Part shown: positions 18,997-28,305 of the stretch, piece by piece
Numbering within the stretch: the first letter of the stretch is position 1
Layout: each line of letters starts with the position of its first letter
Origin: Falsirhodobacter xinxiangensis
GTDB taxonomy: Bacteria; Pseudomonadota; Alphaproteobacteria; Rhodobacterales; Rhodobacteraceae
Assembly (NCBI RefSeq): GCF_004959935.1
Contig: NZ_SMYN01000006.1
Coordinates: forward strand, 124,001-188,000
Reading direction: 5' to 3'
DNA: 64,000 nt
Program-made: the position numbers and the translations under genes
The notes under the pieces: model-generated
What the model saw: only the letters and a program-made list of their open reading frames with translations
Told to the model about the DNA's origin: nothing
Database searches by the model: none

Positions 18997-20094
18997 GTGA
19001 GCCAGAATTTCGGCGAAGAAGACCACGAAAGCGCGACCGTCATCATCAGCGACATCTCGGCCGCGCGCTGGCTGCTTCTTCTGATCCTTGCGGCCTCGGT
19101 CTATTTCTTCCACGGCTTCCTCGTGCCGGTCCTCGCGGCGATGATCGTGGCCTTTGCCAGCTGGCCCCTGATGCGCTGGATCGAACGGAACACCGGGCTC
19201 GGCCGGATCTGGGTGACGATCCTGATGATCCTCATCATCGTCGGCTTTCTGGTCGTGCCGATCACCTTCGCGCTGATCTATGCCTTGGGCGAATTACGGG
19301 TCTGGATCGACTGGGGGCTTGAGGTGAACGCGGTCGGCGCGCCGACACCGGGCTGGATTGCGGGGCTGCCGCAGGTCGGCATCTGGCTGGACGAGCAATG
19401 GCTGCGCTTCATCGGCAAACCGGGGGCGATTGCGGAACTGGTGCAGCTGACCACCGGCAGCAATATCGGCGCGATCTATCGCGCGATCCTTGCGGCGGGG
19501 AACATGGCGATCCATCTGGCGCTGAACCTTCTGTTCATGCTGATCGCGCTTTTCATCTTTTATCGCGATGGGGAAAACATAGCGGCGCAGCTTGACGTGA
19601 TCGGCGGGCGCATCCTGCCTTCGCGGTGGGATCGGCTGTCGCGCATGGTGCCGCTGACCATCAGCGCGACCGTGACCGGCATGACCCTGATCGCGATCGG
19701 CGAGGGGGTGATCCTTGGCGTCGCCTATTGGGTCGCCGGGGTGCCGTCGCCGGTGATGCTGGGCGTGCTGACGGGCTTCATGGCGCTGATCCCGGGCGGC
19801 GCGCCTTTGTCCTTTACGCTGGTCTCGATCTATCTTGTGGCCAGCGGCAGCCCGTTCGCAGGGGTCGCGCTGTTCGTTTGGGGCACGGTGGAATTGTTCA
19901 CGGTGGACAAGACGATCCGCCCGGTGCTGATCGGCGGGCCGGTGAAGATGCCGTTCCTGCCGACATTCTTCGGCCTGATCGGCGGGGTGAAGACGATGGG
20001 CATCGTGGGGCTGTTCGTCGGGCCGGTGCTGATGGCGCTTCTGGTCGCGATCTGGCGGGAATGGGCCTATGATGACGATGGGGCGCGGCCCTGA
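18997..20094 (+). CDS. AI-2E family transporter (YdiK/PerM-like membrane protein)
   Basis: A 365-residue integral membrane protein with about eight hydrophobic helices and the family C-terminal pattern PGGAPLSFTLVSIYLVASG followed by IGGPVKMPFLPTFFGLIGG. The most likely start is GTG at 18997, seven bases after AGGAGG; an upstream alternative at 18970 has no ribosome site. Members have been linked to autoinducer-2 export or Na+/H+ antiport, but most are uncharacterised and no quorum gene is nearby. It is divergent from psd. Confidence 0.88.
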   Translation: MSQNFGEEDHESATVIISDISAARWLLLLILAASVYFFHGFLVPVLAAMIVAFASWPLMRWIERNTGLGRIWVTILMILIIVGFLVVPITFALIYALGELRVWIDWGLEVNAVGAPTPGWIAGLPQVGIWLDEQWLRFIGKPGAIAELVQLTTGSNIGAIYRAILAAGNMAIHLALNLLFMLIALFIFYRDGENIAAQLDVIGGRILPSRWDRLSRMVPLTISATVTGMTLIAIGEGVILGVAYWVAGVPSPVMLGVLTGFMALIPGGAPLSFTLVSIYLVASGSPFAGVALFVWGTVELFTVDKTIRPVLIGGPVKMPFLPTFFGLIGGVKTMGIVGLFVGPVLMALLVAIWREWAYDDDGARP

Positions 20095-20112
20095 CAGGCC
20101 GCGCCGGAAGCA

Positions 20113-20649
20113 TCAGCGGCGGCGGCGCAGCGCCAGCGCGGCAAGGCCGGAGCCCAGCAGCACGATCCCGGCCGGCAGCGGAACCGGGGCCGGAGCCTCG
20201 CCGCCCTGAGCGAACAGGCTGACCTCATAGCTGGCGCCGTCGATGGGCAGTTCGAACCCGCCGAAGAAGAACATCTCGACCGACAGAAGCGGGCCGAAGG
20301 CTGCGGCGGCAGCGCCGGTCAGATTGCCGAAGGACAGCGTCACGAGGTCGTCCCCGAAGCTGACGCCCGACAGATCGCCGTAAAGCAACTCGCCCTCGTC
20401 ACCGCGCAGGGTGAAGGAGCCGGTGGCGGTGGTCAGCGGGCTGGCGGTGTCGAACACAACCGACAGATCGGCCAGCAGGCTTTCACCATAACCGTCGGCC
20501 ACGGCATCGGCGCTGTCGATCAGGAAATCGCCGGTGCCTTCGGTCTCAAGATAGAAGCCGGTCGCGACGGGCACGTCGATGACGGCGGCGGCAGCCGGGA
20601 CGGCCAGCAGGAATGCTGCGGAAAGGGCAGCGGATGCAAACTTGAACAT
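20113..20649 (-). CDS. VPLPA-CTERM sorting-domain protein (secreted/surface)
   Basis: A 178-residue exported protein. It has an N-terminal signal peptide (about residues 1-21, ending AVPAAAA), a beta-rich acidic middle of no recognised domain, and a C-terminal VPLPA-CTERM tail: VPLPAGIVLLGSGLAALALR then an arginine cluster. That tail is the recognition signal of exosortase D in Rhodobacterales. The ATG at 20649 is chosen because AGGAAAAG is spaced 9 bases from it; a GTG six bases upstream is too close. It lies downstream of the large secreted nuclease gene (31-base gap), so they may share a transcript. No exosortase is in the window. Confidence 0.88.
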   Translation of the reverse strand: MFKFASAALSAAFLLAVPAAAAVIDVPVATGFYLETEGTGDFLIDSADAVADGYGESLLADLSVVFDTASPLTTATGSFTLRGDEGELLYGDLSGVSFGDDLVTLSFGNLTGAAAAAFGPLLSVEMFFFGGFELPIDGASYEVSLFAQGGEAPAPVPLPAGIVLLGSGLAALALRRRR

Positions 20650-20680
20650 GGTCACTTTTCCTATGGAATGGGATGGGCGC

Positions 20681-23600
20681 TTACGCGCCCACCAGCGGGA
20701 ATTCGTCGATGAAGGTCAGGTTGTCGGCGGTGATGCCGTTGCCGCGGACATAGATCGCGTCGTCGCGGCCCAGCGGATCGTCCAGATAGACGACGGCCGT
20801 GCCGCCCGCCATCTTGATCGAGGAGACCGAAACCCCCTCGCCCAGTGCAATGGCATCGACGCCGACCTCGTAGTCCATGATCGTGTCGCGCGCCCGCACA
20901 CCGTCCAGCGCCTCGGAGCCGAAGAAGAACACGTCCGCGCCAGTGCCGCCGGTCATCACGTCGTTGTTGCCTGCGCCCGAGGCGATGAAGTCAGCGCCAT
21001 CGGTGCCGACCAGGTTGTCGCGACCTGCCGAGCCGAAGATGAATTCGAACTCCGGCTCGTCGATGACGGTATCGTCGCGCAGGTTCAGGTTCTGGATGCG
21101 GTCGTCGGTGGACGGCCCGCCATCGGCCGTGTCGAAGGCGGTTTCCTCGGTGCCGTGAACCTCGGCCAGATATTCGGCGAAGGCGTCCTGTTCGCTGCCG
21201 TTGTCGGCGAAAGTGGCCGCGCCGTCACGCGCGTCTTCCAGCAGGTCCACACGGTCACGTCCGCCCCCCGCCGGGAAGGGATAGCCATCGCCGCCGTCTG
21301 CCATGAAGCCCAGCGTCACGACGCGGACCAGACCTTCGGCATCGCCCACCAGCGCGCCGTCACGCACCAGCACATCAAGATCCTTGCCATCCGCGTCGGT
21401 GATCGCCGCGCTGATGATCCGCTCGCCTGCGGGCAGGTCGGGATCGAAGGCAAGCTGGATGCCCGACATCTGGGCGAACTGGCCGCCACCCACCGCCGCG
21501 ACGCCGTATTCCAGCACCGTCAGCAGTTCCGCGCGGGTCAGCGTGACCAGCGACAGGGCGTTGTTGAAGGCCAGCGCCGCCGCGATGTCGGCTTGGCTGA
21601 TGCCGCCCTCGGGTTTGATGACGTTGCCGGCGCTGTCCAGCAGCTCTCCGTTCGGGCCGCGCACGAAGTCGGTGCCGCCCGCCGGAACGGTCGTCTCGCC
21701 GATGGAGGCGCGGATGCCGCCGCCGTTCTTGATCGACACTGTTACCGTCTCGTCGATCTTCTGGGCATAGTGCAGGTTGGCATCAGCGGTCAGGTTGCCG
21801 AGGTTGGTTTCCTGGCTACGCACGCCGTCCGGGTCGTCGGCGAGGCCGGTGCCGGTGCGGTTGCCGTTCAGGAACACGTTCGACACGCCGAAGACGTTGC
21901 CTTGGGTTTCGATGATCTGCGCTTCGATGGCGTCGGCGATAGCCTGAACCTCGGCATCCACCATGTCTTCGGCACCAAGGGCGGCAACGCCCGCATCGTC
22001 GGTGGCATAGGCGCCCGACACTTCGGGGTCATAGCTGTCCGCGATGATGTTGCCGTCCTTGTCGAAGTCCACGACCAGACGCCCGACGTATTTGTAATTG
22101 CCGTCGGTGTTGACCACGGCCGTCATCCCGCCATCGGCGTTCTGCAGGAAGGTCGGGTATTGGCCTTGGGCTTCCTCGTCACCGATGGGGGTGTCGTTTT
22201 CGTCCAGCAGGCGCGTGTTCGACCCGCCCGCCACGATCACGTCCACGCCCGACAGGCGCGAGGCGAGTTCGAACTCGACGTCGATCACCTGCATATGGGC
22301 CAGCAGGATGACCTTGTTCATGGTCGGGTTGGCGGCAAGGATCGCGTCAACCTCGGACTGGATGTCGGCGGCCAGCGCGTCGAGTTCCGCCGAAGTCGGG
22401 GTCGTGCCCGCCCATGCCGGCTCTACCGTCACGCCGCCGGTCGAGGAGATGCGCGCCAGCGTCGGCGTGGTCGCCCCGACGATGCCGATCAGCTCGCCGC
22501 CCTTTTCGACCACCTTGGAGTTCGCGATCTTGCCCGACACCGCCAGCGGCGCAAGGTTCGGGTCGGTCGAGACATCGAGGTTGGTCGACAGATACGGCAT
22601 GTCGGTGCCGGTGAAATCCTTGCCTTCCAGCGAGGTTCCGACCAGCGCGTCGAAGTTCCCCACCGCATCGCCCGAGATCAGGCCCGCCAGTTCCGCCGTG
22701 CCCTTGTCGAACTCGTGGTTGCCCAGCGCGATGGCCTCGAAGCCCAGCTCGTTCTGGATCTGGATGTCGCCGATGCCGCCCGATCCGAAAACAGCGCCCG
22801 ATGCGTCATAGAACGCGCCCGGAATGATCGCATCGCCCGAGGAGACGCGCAGGGTATTGTCCGCAATGCCGTCATTGCCCAGATCCTGCGCCTCCAGCGC
22901 GTTCATCACGGCAGATGCGTTCGGGGCGTGGACGATGGAGGATCCGTTGCCCTCTTGGTCGGACATGTGCAGCAGTTCCAGCGTGAACACGTCTGGTTCT
23001 TCCTCTTTGCCAAGGTCGAGCCCGACGACGATCGGATCGTGGTCCGATGCCCGCCATGCGTCGCCGGTGTACAGCGCCTTGTCGCGCCCGAAATCGGTGT
23101 TGTAGTCCAGCGCGTCGGCCTCGTCGGCGTTGGCGTTCCAATATTGCGCGCCCGTGACCTGCCCCTTCAGGCTGCCATTGGCGATCGCATAGTCCAGCGT
23201 GCCCTGCTGGCCGTCGAAGACATAGCTGATGCCGGTGGGATCGAACTCGGCCCCCAGATCGGTGTAATCGTCGGCGGTGCCAAGAACGCCGTCCGCGCCA
23301 GATCGGATCGCGGTGATCGGGTCTTCCATGCGATAGGCGTTCAGATCGCCAAGGATCAGCACATCCTCCTCGCCGGTGCCGGTCGGGTTCGTCGCCAGCC
23401 AGTCGACCAGTGCCTCGGCAGCGGCAGTGCGGACGTTGGACGAGGCGCTTTGCCCGTCGCCGATGTCTACATCGCCGTCCACAGCAGAACTCTTGGATTT
23501 CAGGTGGTTGATGACCGCAGTGAAGCTTTCGCCCGAAGCCTTTTCGGTGAAAGTCTGCGCGATCGAGGCGCGCTGCGTGTTCTCGGTCTGGAAGCGGCTG

Positions 23601-25882
23601 TCCACGGTTTCGTCAAGGATCGCGAAGTCGCCGGTCAGATCGACGGTTTCATAGTTGTAGAGGAAGCCGTTCTTGATCGCATCGCCTTCGACCGCGCCGC
23701 CCATCGCCCCTTCGATCACGCCCGCATCCACGAAGGCATAGGTGCCGCCCGCCGCATTCAGGGCCGAGACCAGGGCGATCAGCGAGGTGGAGCCTTGCGG
23801 GTCGTTCTCGATCTCCGTCAGGCCGATGACGTCCGCGTCGATGGAATTGATCATCGCGACCAGCTTGGCTTCCTGACGCGCAAACTCCTCGGCGTTGTTC
23901 GCGCCGCGCGGGTCCTGATTGCCGGCCGGGCCGGTGCCGCCATTGATCGTCGTGAAATAGTTCAGCACGTTCAGGCTTGCGACCTTGAGCGAACCGCCGA
24001 CTTCAGGCACATCCTCGCGCGGGTTTTCGCGCGACAGGTCCGCTTCGGGCAGGTGAATGCGGTATTCCGGCTCCTCGCTGGACGAGGCGCTGTCTTCCGA
24101 GAAGCTGATGACGCCGGTGATATTGGTGAAGCTGTCGCCCATGCGGATGGTATTGTCCGCTGCCATCGCGCCCGCGCCGGGGATGTTCAGCTCGGCCGGG
24201 TTCTGCGCGTTGGTGCCGTCATCCAAGACAAGCGAGCGGGCGGCGACGTCCTGAAGGTGCTGCTCATACCCTTCGACGCTGGGCGCGTTGACTTGAGTGA
24301 ACGTGTCGATGCGCCCGTCCGAGGACACGCGGATCGTGCCGAAACGGTCGGTCTGGAACAGCTCGCCCACGGTCATTTCCTGCTGCACCGTGACGCGCAT
24401 CCCCTCATAGGCTTCGAGGTTCGCGACGTAATCGCCATCAGCATCGCGCAGGACGGTGGCGGTGGGGAATTCGATGGCGACGGCGGTCGGCAGCGCGTTG
24501 CCGCTCGATTCCACCGTGACGCTGGCGGGGGTCAGGCCGGTTTCGCCGCCGAACTCGCCCACGCGGCCCTCGACGGTGACCAGATCGCCCACGGCGACAT
24601 TGGCAGTGCCGCGGATGAAGATGCCTTCGGAGGTCGTGGCGTCGCCATCGGCATCCGCATCCTCCTCCTGCACGTAATAGCCGCCAAGGCCCGGCACGAT
24701 CTGTGTGACGATGCCCTGAATGCGCACGTCCTGACCCAGCAGTTCGCTTTCATCCGCAGCGCCCGCGACGCCGACCAGGGTGCCGTTCGCAAAGCTGGTG
24801 GAGCCTTGGATCTCATGGATCTTCACATCGGCATATTCGCCCGCCGCCGTCGTTCCGGCATTGGGCGTGTTCACCGCCGGGTCGTTGTTGAAGTCCAGTT
24901 GCGCGAAACCGTCACCGTCGCGGCGGAAGCCTGCCGGCAGGAAGGTGCCGTCGGGGCCGACGACCGGGGCGTCGAAATGGAAGAATTCGGCGCTTTCGCC
25001 ATCGGTCACGCCCACGGCATCCACCGCAACCGGGGTTCCGGCGTCAAGCGAGGCCGTTTCCACCAGCGCGATGGTATAGCTGGAGTTTTCAATGAAATCG
25101 GCGGCGATCTCCACGTTCGGCGTGACGCCGAAGGTCGAGGCGACCAGCGAATTGCCGACCAGCAGCACGCCGTTGTCACCCATGACATGATCGGCGGTGA
25201 AGTCGAAACGTTTGTCGATCTGGCCGTTCGAGGCGATGTCGTCGGATTCCACGACGATCAGGCTGAACCCTTCCAGCGACTGGCCGGGCGTGCCGCTCAG
25301 TTCGATATATTCCGGGTCCGCGCCCGTGGTCGATCCGAGGACGGCTTCGATCCGCAGTGGGATCTCGGCGGCGAACTCACCCACCGGGAAGGGGTTCGGG
25401 GCCGAAGCATTCGTCGCCTGCCCGTCCGTCGCGTTGATCCCCGAGAAGGACCATTGCGCAGCGTCGAAGCTTGGCGTCGGCAGGCTGCCCGGCTTGCGTG
25501 CGGCCCAGCCGTCAAGATAGTCCCATGCCGTGCCGGTGCCGTCCACGTCGGGCTGGCCGAAGCTGTCCACCAGCGCCTCGCCTTGGAACAGTTCCACCGC
25601 GTCGTCGCCGTTCACCGACAGCACGCCCGAGGTGAAGTCCGGATCGAAGCCGAAATAGGTGTTGAAGCCCGCCGCCTCGGTCGAGACATAGATGTGGCTG
25701 CCCTTCGCCGCGGAACCGGACAGCGCGAATTCCGGCCCGTCCGACCCGCCACCGTTATTCGCCGCGCCGATGGAATATTCGGACAGGTCCGCAATATCGT
25801 TCAGGACATAAAGTTCGATCGCTTTGGGCAGACCACCCGAAAGCGGCCCGTCGATGATGCCGGTGATGATGAGATTGGACAT
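20681..25882 (-). CDS. ExeM/NucH-type extracellular nuclease fused to 5'-nucleotidase, with RTX tail
   Basis: A very large (1,733-residue) secreted hydrolase. Visible modules: two lamin-tail-like domains (about 1-150 and 175-300), an OB-fold region (about 350-460), an endonuclease/exonuclease/phosphatase domain (about 632-955) with VIGLTEIEND, LGDLNAY and SDHDP, a 5'-nucleotidase/metallophosphatase domain (from about 966) with LGNHEFDKGT near 1054 and a C-terminal nucleotidase lobe with IKNGGGIRASI, then a short calcium-binding RTX segment (GSAGRDNLVGTDGADFIASG). No N-terminal signal peptide is seen, which with the RTX tail suggests type I secretion. In the nucleotidase domain the usual D-x-H metal motif reads D975-x-E. 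It could cut extracellular DNA to nucleotides and release phosphate. No secretion genes are adjacent. Confidence 0.9.
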   Translation of the reverse strand: MSNLIITGIIDGPLSGGLPKAIELYVLNDIADLSEYSIGAANNGGGSDGPEFALSGSAAKGSHIYVSTEAAGFNTYFGFDPDFTSGVLSVNGDDAVELFQGEALVDSFGQPDVDGTGTAWDYLDGWAARKPGSLPTPSFDAAQWSFSGINATDGQATNASAPNPFPVGEFAAEIPLRIEAVLGSTTGADPEYIELSGTPGQSLEGFSLIVVESDDIASNGQIDKRFDFTADHVMGDNGVLLVGNSLVASTFGVTPNVEIAADFIENSSYTIALVETASLDAGTPVAVDAVGVTDGESAEFFHFDAPVVGPDGTFLPAGFRRDGDGFAQLDFNNDPAVNTPNAGTTAAGEYADVKIHEIQGSTSFANGTLVGVAGAADESELLGQDVRIQGIVTQIVPGLGGYYVQEEDADADGDATTSEGIFIRGTANVAVGDLVTVEGRVGEFGGETGLTPASVTVESSGNALPTAVAIEFPTATVLRDADGDYVANLEAYEGMRVTVQQEMTVGELFQTDRFGTIRVSSDGRIDTFTQVNAPSVEGYEQHLQDVAARSLVLDDGTNAQNPAELNIPGAGAMAADNTIRMGDSFTNITGVISFSEDSASSSEEPEYRIHLPEADLSRENPREDVPEVGGSLKVASLNVLNYFTTINGGTGPAGNQDPRGANNAEEFARQEAKLVAMINSIDADVIGLTEIENDPQGSTSLIALVSALNAAGGTYAFVDAGVIEGAMGGAVEGDAIKNGFLYNYETVDLTGDFAILDETVDSRFQTENTQRASIAQTFTEKASGESFTAVINHLKSKSSAVDGDVDIGDGQSASSNVRTAAAEALVDWLATNPTGTGEEDVLILGDLNAYRMEDPITAIRSGADGVLGTADDYTDLGAEFDPTGISYVFDGQQGTLDYAIANGSLKGQVTGAQYWNANADEADALDYNTDFGRDKALYTGDAWRASDHDPIVVGLDLGKEEEPDVFTLELLHMSDQEGNGSSIVHAPNASAVMNALEAQDLGNDGIADNTLRVSSGDAIIPGAFYDASGAVFGSGGIGDIQIQNELGFEAIALGNHEFDKGTAELAGLISGDAVGNFDALVGTSLEGKDFTGTDMPYLSTNLDVSTDPNLAPLAVSGKIANSKVVEKGGELIGIVGATTPTLARISSTGGVTVEPAWAGTTPTSAELDALAADIQSEVDAILAANPTMNKVILLAHMQVIDVEFELASRLSGVDVIVAGGSNTRLLDENDTPIGDEEAQGQYPTFLQNADGGMTAVVNTDGNYKYVGRLVVDFDKDGNIIADSYDPEVSGAYATDDAGVAALGAEDMVDAEVQAIADAIEAQIIETQGNVFGVSNVFLNGNRTGTGLADDPDGVRSQETNLGNLTADANLHYAQKIDETVTVSIKNGGGIRASIGETTVPAGGTDFVRGPNGELLDSAGNVIKPEGGISQADIAAALAFNNALSLVTLTRAELLTVLEYGVAAVGGGQFAQMSGIQLAFDPDLPAGERIISAAITDADGKDLDVLVRDGALVGDAEGLVRVVTLGFMADGGDGYPFPAGGGRDRVDLLEDARDGAATFADNGSEQDAFAEYLAEVHGTEETAFDTADGGPSTDDRIQNLNLRDDTVIDEPEFEFIFGSAGRDNLVGTDGADFIASGAGNNDVMTGGTGADVFFFGSEALDGVRARDTIMDYEVGVDAIALGEGVSVSSIKMAGGTAVVYLDDPLGRDDAIYVRGNGITADNLTFIDEFPLVGA

Positions 25883-25989
25883 GCCACGCCTCGACTCTTG
25901 AATGAAAATCCGGGCGAAGGTGGCAGGGTTCGTTAACAGTTTCTAAAGGTTTGGGTGACGTATTTGTGAATGGTTAACATTCTACGTGA

Positions 25990-26724
25990 TCAACGGGTTA
26001 CGCGGCGCAGGAAGCTGCGGGTGCGTTCATCCTGCGGCGCTTCGAACACCTGCGCTGGCGGGCCTTGTTCGACGATGCGGCCCCCGTCCATGAAGATGAC
26101 GCGGTCCGCGATTTCCCGCGCGAATTGCATCTCGTGGGTGACGATCAGCATGGTCTGGCGGCGTTCGGCCACGCGGCGCATCAGGTCCAGCACCTCGCCC
26201 ACCCATTCCGGGTCGAGCGCCGATGTCGGCTCGTCGAACAGCATCAGGTCGGCATCCAGCGCCATCGCGCGCCCGATCCCCACGCGCTGCTGCTGCCCGC
26301 CCGACAGCGCGGCGGGAAAGCTGTTCGCCTTCTCCGTCAGTCCGGTTTCGGCAAGGATCGCGTCGGCACGCGCTTCCGCCTCGGCGCGGGGGCGGCGCTG
26401 GACGGTGACCAGCGCCTCGGTGATGTTCTGCCGCGCGGTCTTGTTGGCGAACAGGGCGTAGTTCTGGAATACGAAGGCCGTCCGCCGCCGCAGCCCCAGA
26501 ATCTGCGCGCGGCTGGCATGGGCGGCATCGACGGTCAAATCGCCCACCTGAATGGTGCCCGCATCGGGTCGGTCAAGGAAGTTGATGCAGCGCAGCAGCG
26601 TCGATTTGCCCGTGCCCGACGGGCCGATCACCACAACGCGCTCCCCCTGGTCGATGGTCAGGTCGATGCCGTTCAGCACCGTCGTTTCCCCGAACCGTTT
26701 GGTCAGCCCCTGAAGCCGGATCAT
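25990..26724 (-). CDS. polar amino acid (cystine-type) ABC transporter ATP-binding protein
   Basis: ATPase of a three-gene importer, 244 residues: Walker A GPSGTGKST (residues about 33-41), LSGGQQQRVGIGRAMA signature, Walker B MLFDEPTSALD and the switch histidine in IVTHEMQFA. This is the GlnQ/HisP/TcyN subfamily. The start at 26724 overlaps the permease stop by 4 bases (ATGA); the longer reading frame upstream is the permease in another frame. It is the last gene of the operon. Confidence 0.93.
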   Translation of the reverse strand: MIRLQGLTKRFGETTVLNGIDLTIDQGERVVVIGPSGTGKSTLLRCINFLDRPDAGTIQVGDLTVDAAHASRAQILGLRRRTAFVFQNYALFANKTARQNITEALVTVQRRPRAEAEARADAILAETGLTEKANSFPAALSGGQQQRVGIGRAMALDADLMLFDEPTSALDPEWVGEVLDLMRRVAERRQTMLIVTHEMQFAREIADRVIFMDGGRIVEQGPPAQVFEAPQDERTRSFLRRVTR

Positions 26725-27395
26725 CGCGTGAACGCCCTGTTGAGTGAAAACTCCAGCCGCTTCTGCGCGAAAGACAGCGCCTCGACGATGGCCCAATAGA
26801 TCAGCGCGACGACGATGAAAGCCTCGAAATACAGAAAGCTGCCCGCCGCCTCCTTCTGCGTCGCGCCCATCATTTCCGTCACGCCCAGCGTGAAGGCCAG
26901 CGAGGTGCTTTTGATCATGTCGATGAAATAGTTGACCAGCGTCGGTGCCGCGACCCGCGCCGCCTGCGGCAGCACGATCCGGCCCATCATCTGCATGCGG
27001 GTCATGCCGACGGCCTCGGCCGCCTCCCACTGGCTGCGATCAACACCGATGATGGCGGCGCGGATCGATTCCGCCATGTAGGCCGAAAAATGCAGCGTCA
27101 GCCCGATGATCGCCGCCTGAACCCCGGTCATGTTGGTCAGGAACGGCAGCATCTGCGGCAGGCCGTAATAGAACAGGAACAGCTGCACCAGAAGTGGCGT
27201 GCCGCGGAAGAAGCTGATGAACAGCACGACGATGCTGTCCAGCACCGGAATGCGGGCCACCCGCTCCATCGCCAGAAGGCTGGCCAGCACCAGCGCGCAG
27301 ACCATCGAGATCACCGCCATGAACAGTGTCAGCGGCAGGTAGCCCAGAAGAATGGGTACCAGACCAAGCATGAAGTCGAGGTCCAGTGCCCTCAT
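26721..27395 (-). CDS. polar amino acid (cystine-type) ABC transporter permease
   Basis: A 224-residue inner-membrane protein of the HisM/GlnP family with about five transmembrane helices. The family block FFRGTPLLVQLFLFYYGLP lies near residue 63 and the coupling-helix EAAEAVGMTRMQMMGRIVLP near residue 124. Only one permease gene is present, so it probably forms a homodimer as in YecS-type cystine systems. It begins 1 base after the binding-protein stop codon. Confidence 0.93.
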   Translation of the reverse strand: MRALDLDFMLGLVPILLGYLPLTLFMAVISMVCALVLASLLAMERVARIPVLDSIVVLFISFFRGTPLLVQLFLFYYGLPQMLPFLTNMTGVQAAIIGLTLHFSAYMAESIRAAIIGVDRSQWEAAEAVGMTRMQMMGRIVLPQAARVAAPTLVNYFIDMIKSTSLAFTLGVTEMMGATQKEAAGSFLYFEAFIVVALIYWAIVEALSFAQKRLEFSLNRAFTR

Positions 27396-27396
27396 C

Positions 27397-28146
27397 TTAT
27401 TCGGAAACCGGCTTCGTCACATCGGCGGCCAGCCATTTTTCCGAAATCGCGGCCAGCGTTCCGTCTTCCTTCATTTCGGTGATCGCCGTATCCACCTTGT
27501 CGCGCAATTCTGAATCGTCCTTGCGGAAGGGCAACGCGTTCTGGATTTCGCTGAAGGGCTGACCGGCCAGTGCCAGCGGCAGCGGGCTTTCTGCGATCAC
27601 CTGCGCGGTGGACACGCGGTCCATCACGAAGGCATCGACGCGGCCCAGTGCGGTGTCCTGTTCGATGTTCGATTCATAGGTGCGGATATCGATCTCCGAT
27701 GCATTCGGCAGCGCGCGCAGAAGCTGTTCGTAGTTCGACCCGAGGTTGACCGCCACGCTGCGCCCCGAGAGGGATTCAGGCCCGGTGATCTCGCCCTCAT
27801 TGCCCTTCTTCACGACGACCTGCGCGCCATCATAGACATAGGGCTGGGTGAACAGATACTTGGCCTCGCGTTCCGGCGTGATGGTGATCTGGTTCGCGAC
27901 CGTGTCGATCCGGTTCGATTCCAGCGCGCCGATCAGACCCGAAAAGGACATGGTCACGAATTCCACATCCAGCCCGGTGCGCTTGCCGACTTCGTTCATG
28001 AAATCGACCTCGAACCCTTGCAACGTGTCGTCGCGGGTGAAGGTGAAGGGGAAATAGCCCCCCGACATCCCGACACGCAGCGTTTCGGCCATGGCGGGAG
28101 CGGCAATCGCGGCAATCGCGGTGGCAAGGGAAAGTGCCTTCAGCAT
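27397..28146 (-). CDS. polar amino acid (cystine-type) ABC transporter substrate-binding protein
   Basis: A 249-residue periplasmic receptor with a signal peptide cut after residue 20 (AAPAMA-ETL) and a family 3 solute-binding domain: GGYFPFTFTRDDTLQGFEVD, ITITPEREAKYLFTQPYVYD and the GSNYEQLLRALP loop. The wording is nearest to cystine receptors (FliY/TcyJ type), but specificity within polar amino acids is inferred. The start at 28146 follows AAAGGA. It is the first gene of the three-gene operon. Confidence 0.9.
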   Translation of the reverse strand: MLKALSLATAIAAIAAPAMAETLRVGMSGGYFPFTFTRDDTLQGFEVDFMNEVGKRTGLDVEFVTMSFSGLIGALESNRIDTVANQITITPEREAKYLFTQPYVYDGAQVVVKKGNEGEITGPESLSGRSVAVNLGSNYEQLLRALPNASEIDIRTYESNIEQDTALGRVDAFVMDRVSTAQVIAESPLPLALAGQPFSEIQNALPFRKDDSELRDKVDTAITEMKEDGTLAAISEKWLAADVTKPVSE

Positions 28147-28174
28147 CGTCTATCCTTTTCTTCGCAAAGGCGAA

Positions 28175-28189
28175 ATCTGTCATACAGAT
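28175..28189. promoter_or_regulatory. perfect palindrome upstream of the amino acid transporter operon
   Basis: ATCTGT-CAT-ACAGAT is an exact inverted repeat with 6-base arms, 29 bases before the start codon at 28146. A second small inverted repeat (TTCGC-AAAG-GCGAA, 28161-28174) lies between it and the gene. The position suits an operator over the promoter or a leader hairpin; the regulator is unknown. Confidence 0.45.
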
Positions 28190-28269
28190 GTCGGCTATGT
28201 CCTGCGGCTGCAAGCCCCCGTCCGGAATGAAGGATAGCGGCGCGCGCAGGCGGATCAACGCGGATTTAC

Positions 28270-28297
28270 GTTCCGGGCGCCGCAACGCGCCCGGAAC
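28270..28297. terminator. strong hairpin after the VOC gene
   Basis: An 11-base perfect stem (GTTCCGGGCGC with its complement) and a 6-base loop lie 9 bases beyond the stop codon of the VOC gene on the minus strand. There is no T-run on either side, so it is not a textbook intrinsic terminator, but the position and stability suggest transcript-end formation or 3'-end protection. Confidence 0.5.
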
Positions 28298-28305
28298 ACT
28301 GTTCC

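Noticed and set aside
20579-25936. An uninterrupted 1,785-codon reading frame on the plus strand opposite the nuclease gene.
   Set aside because: Its translation is rich in Arg, Gly, Val, Asp and His repeats with no domain, and it mirrors the GC-rich third positions of the real gene on the minus strand.
25990-27030. A longer amino acid transporter ATPase beginning inside the permease gene.
   Set aside because: The added part is the permease in another frame; the ATGA overlap sets the start at 26724.
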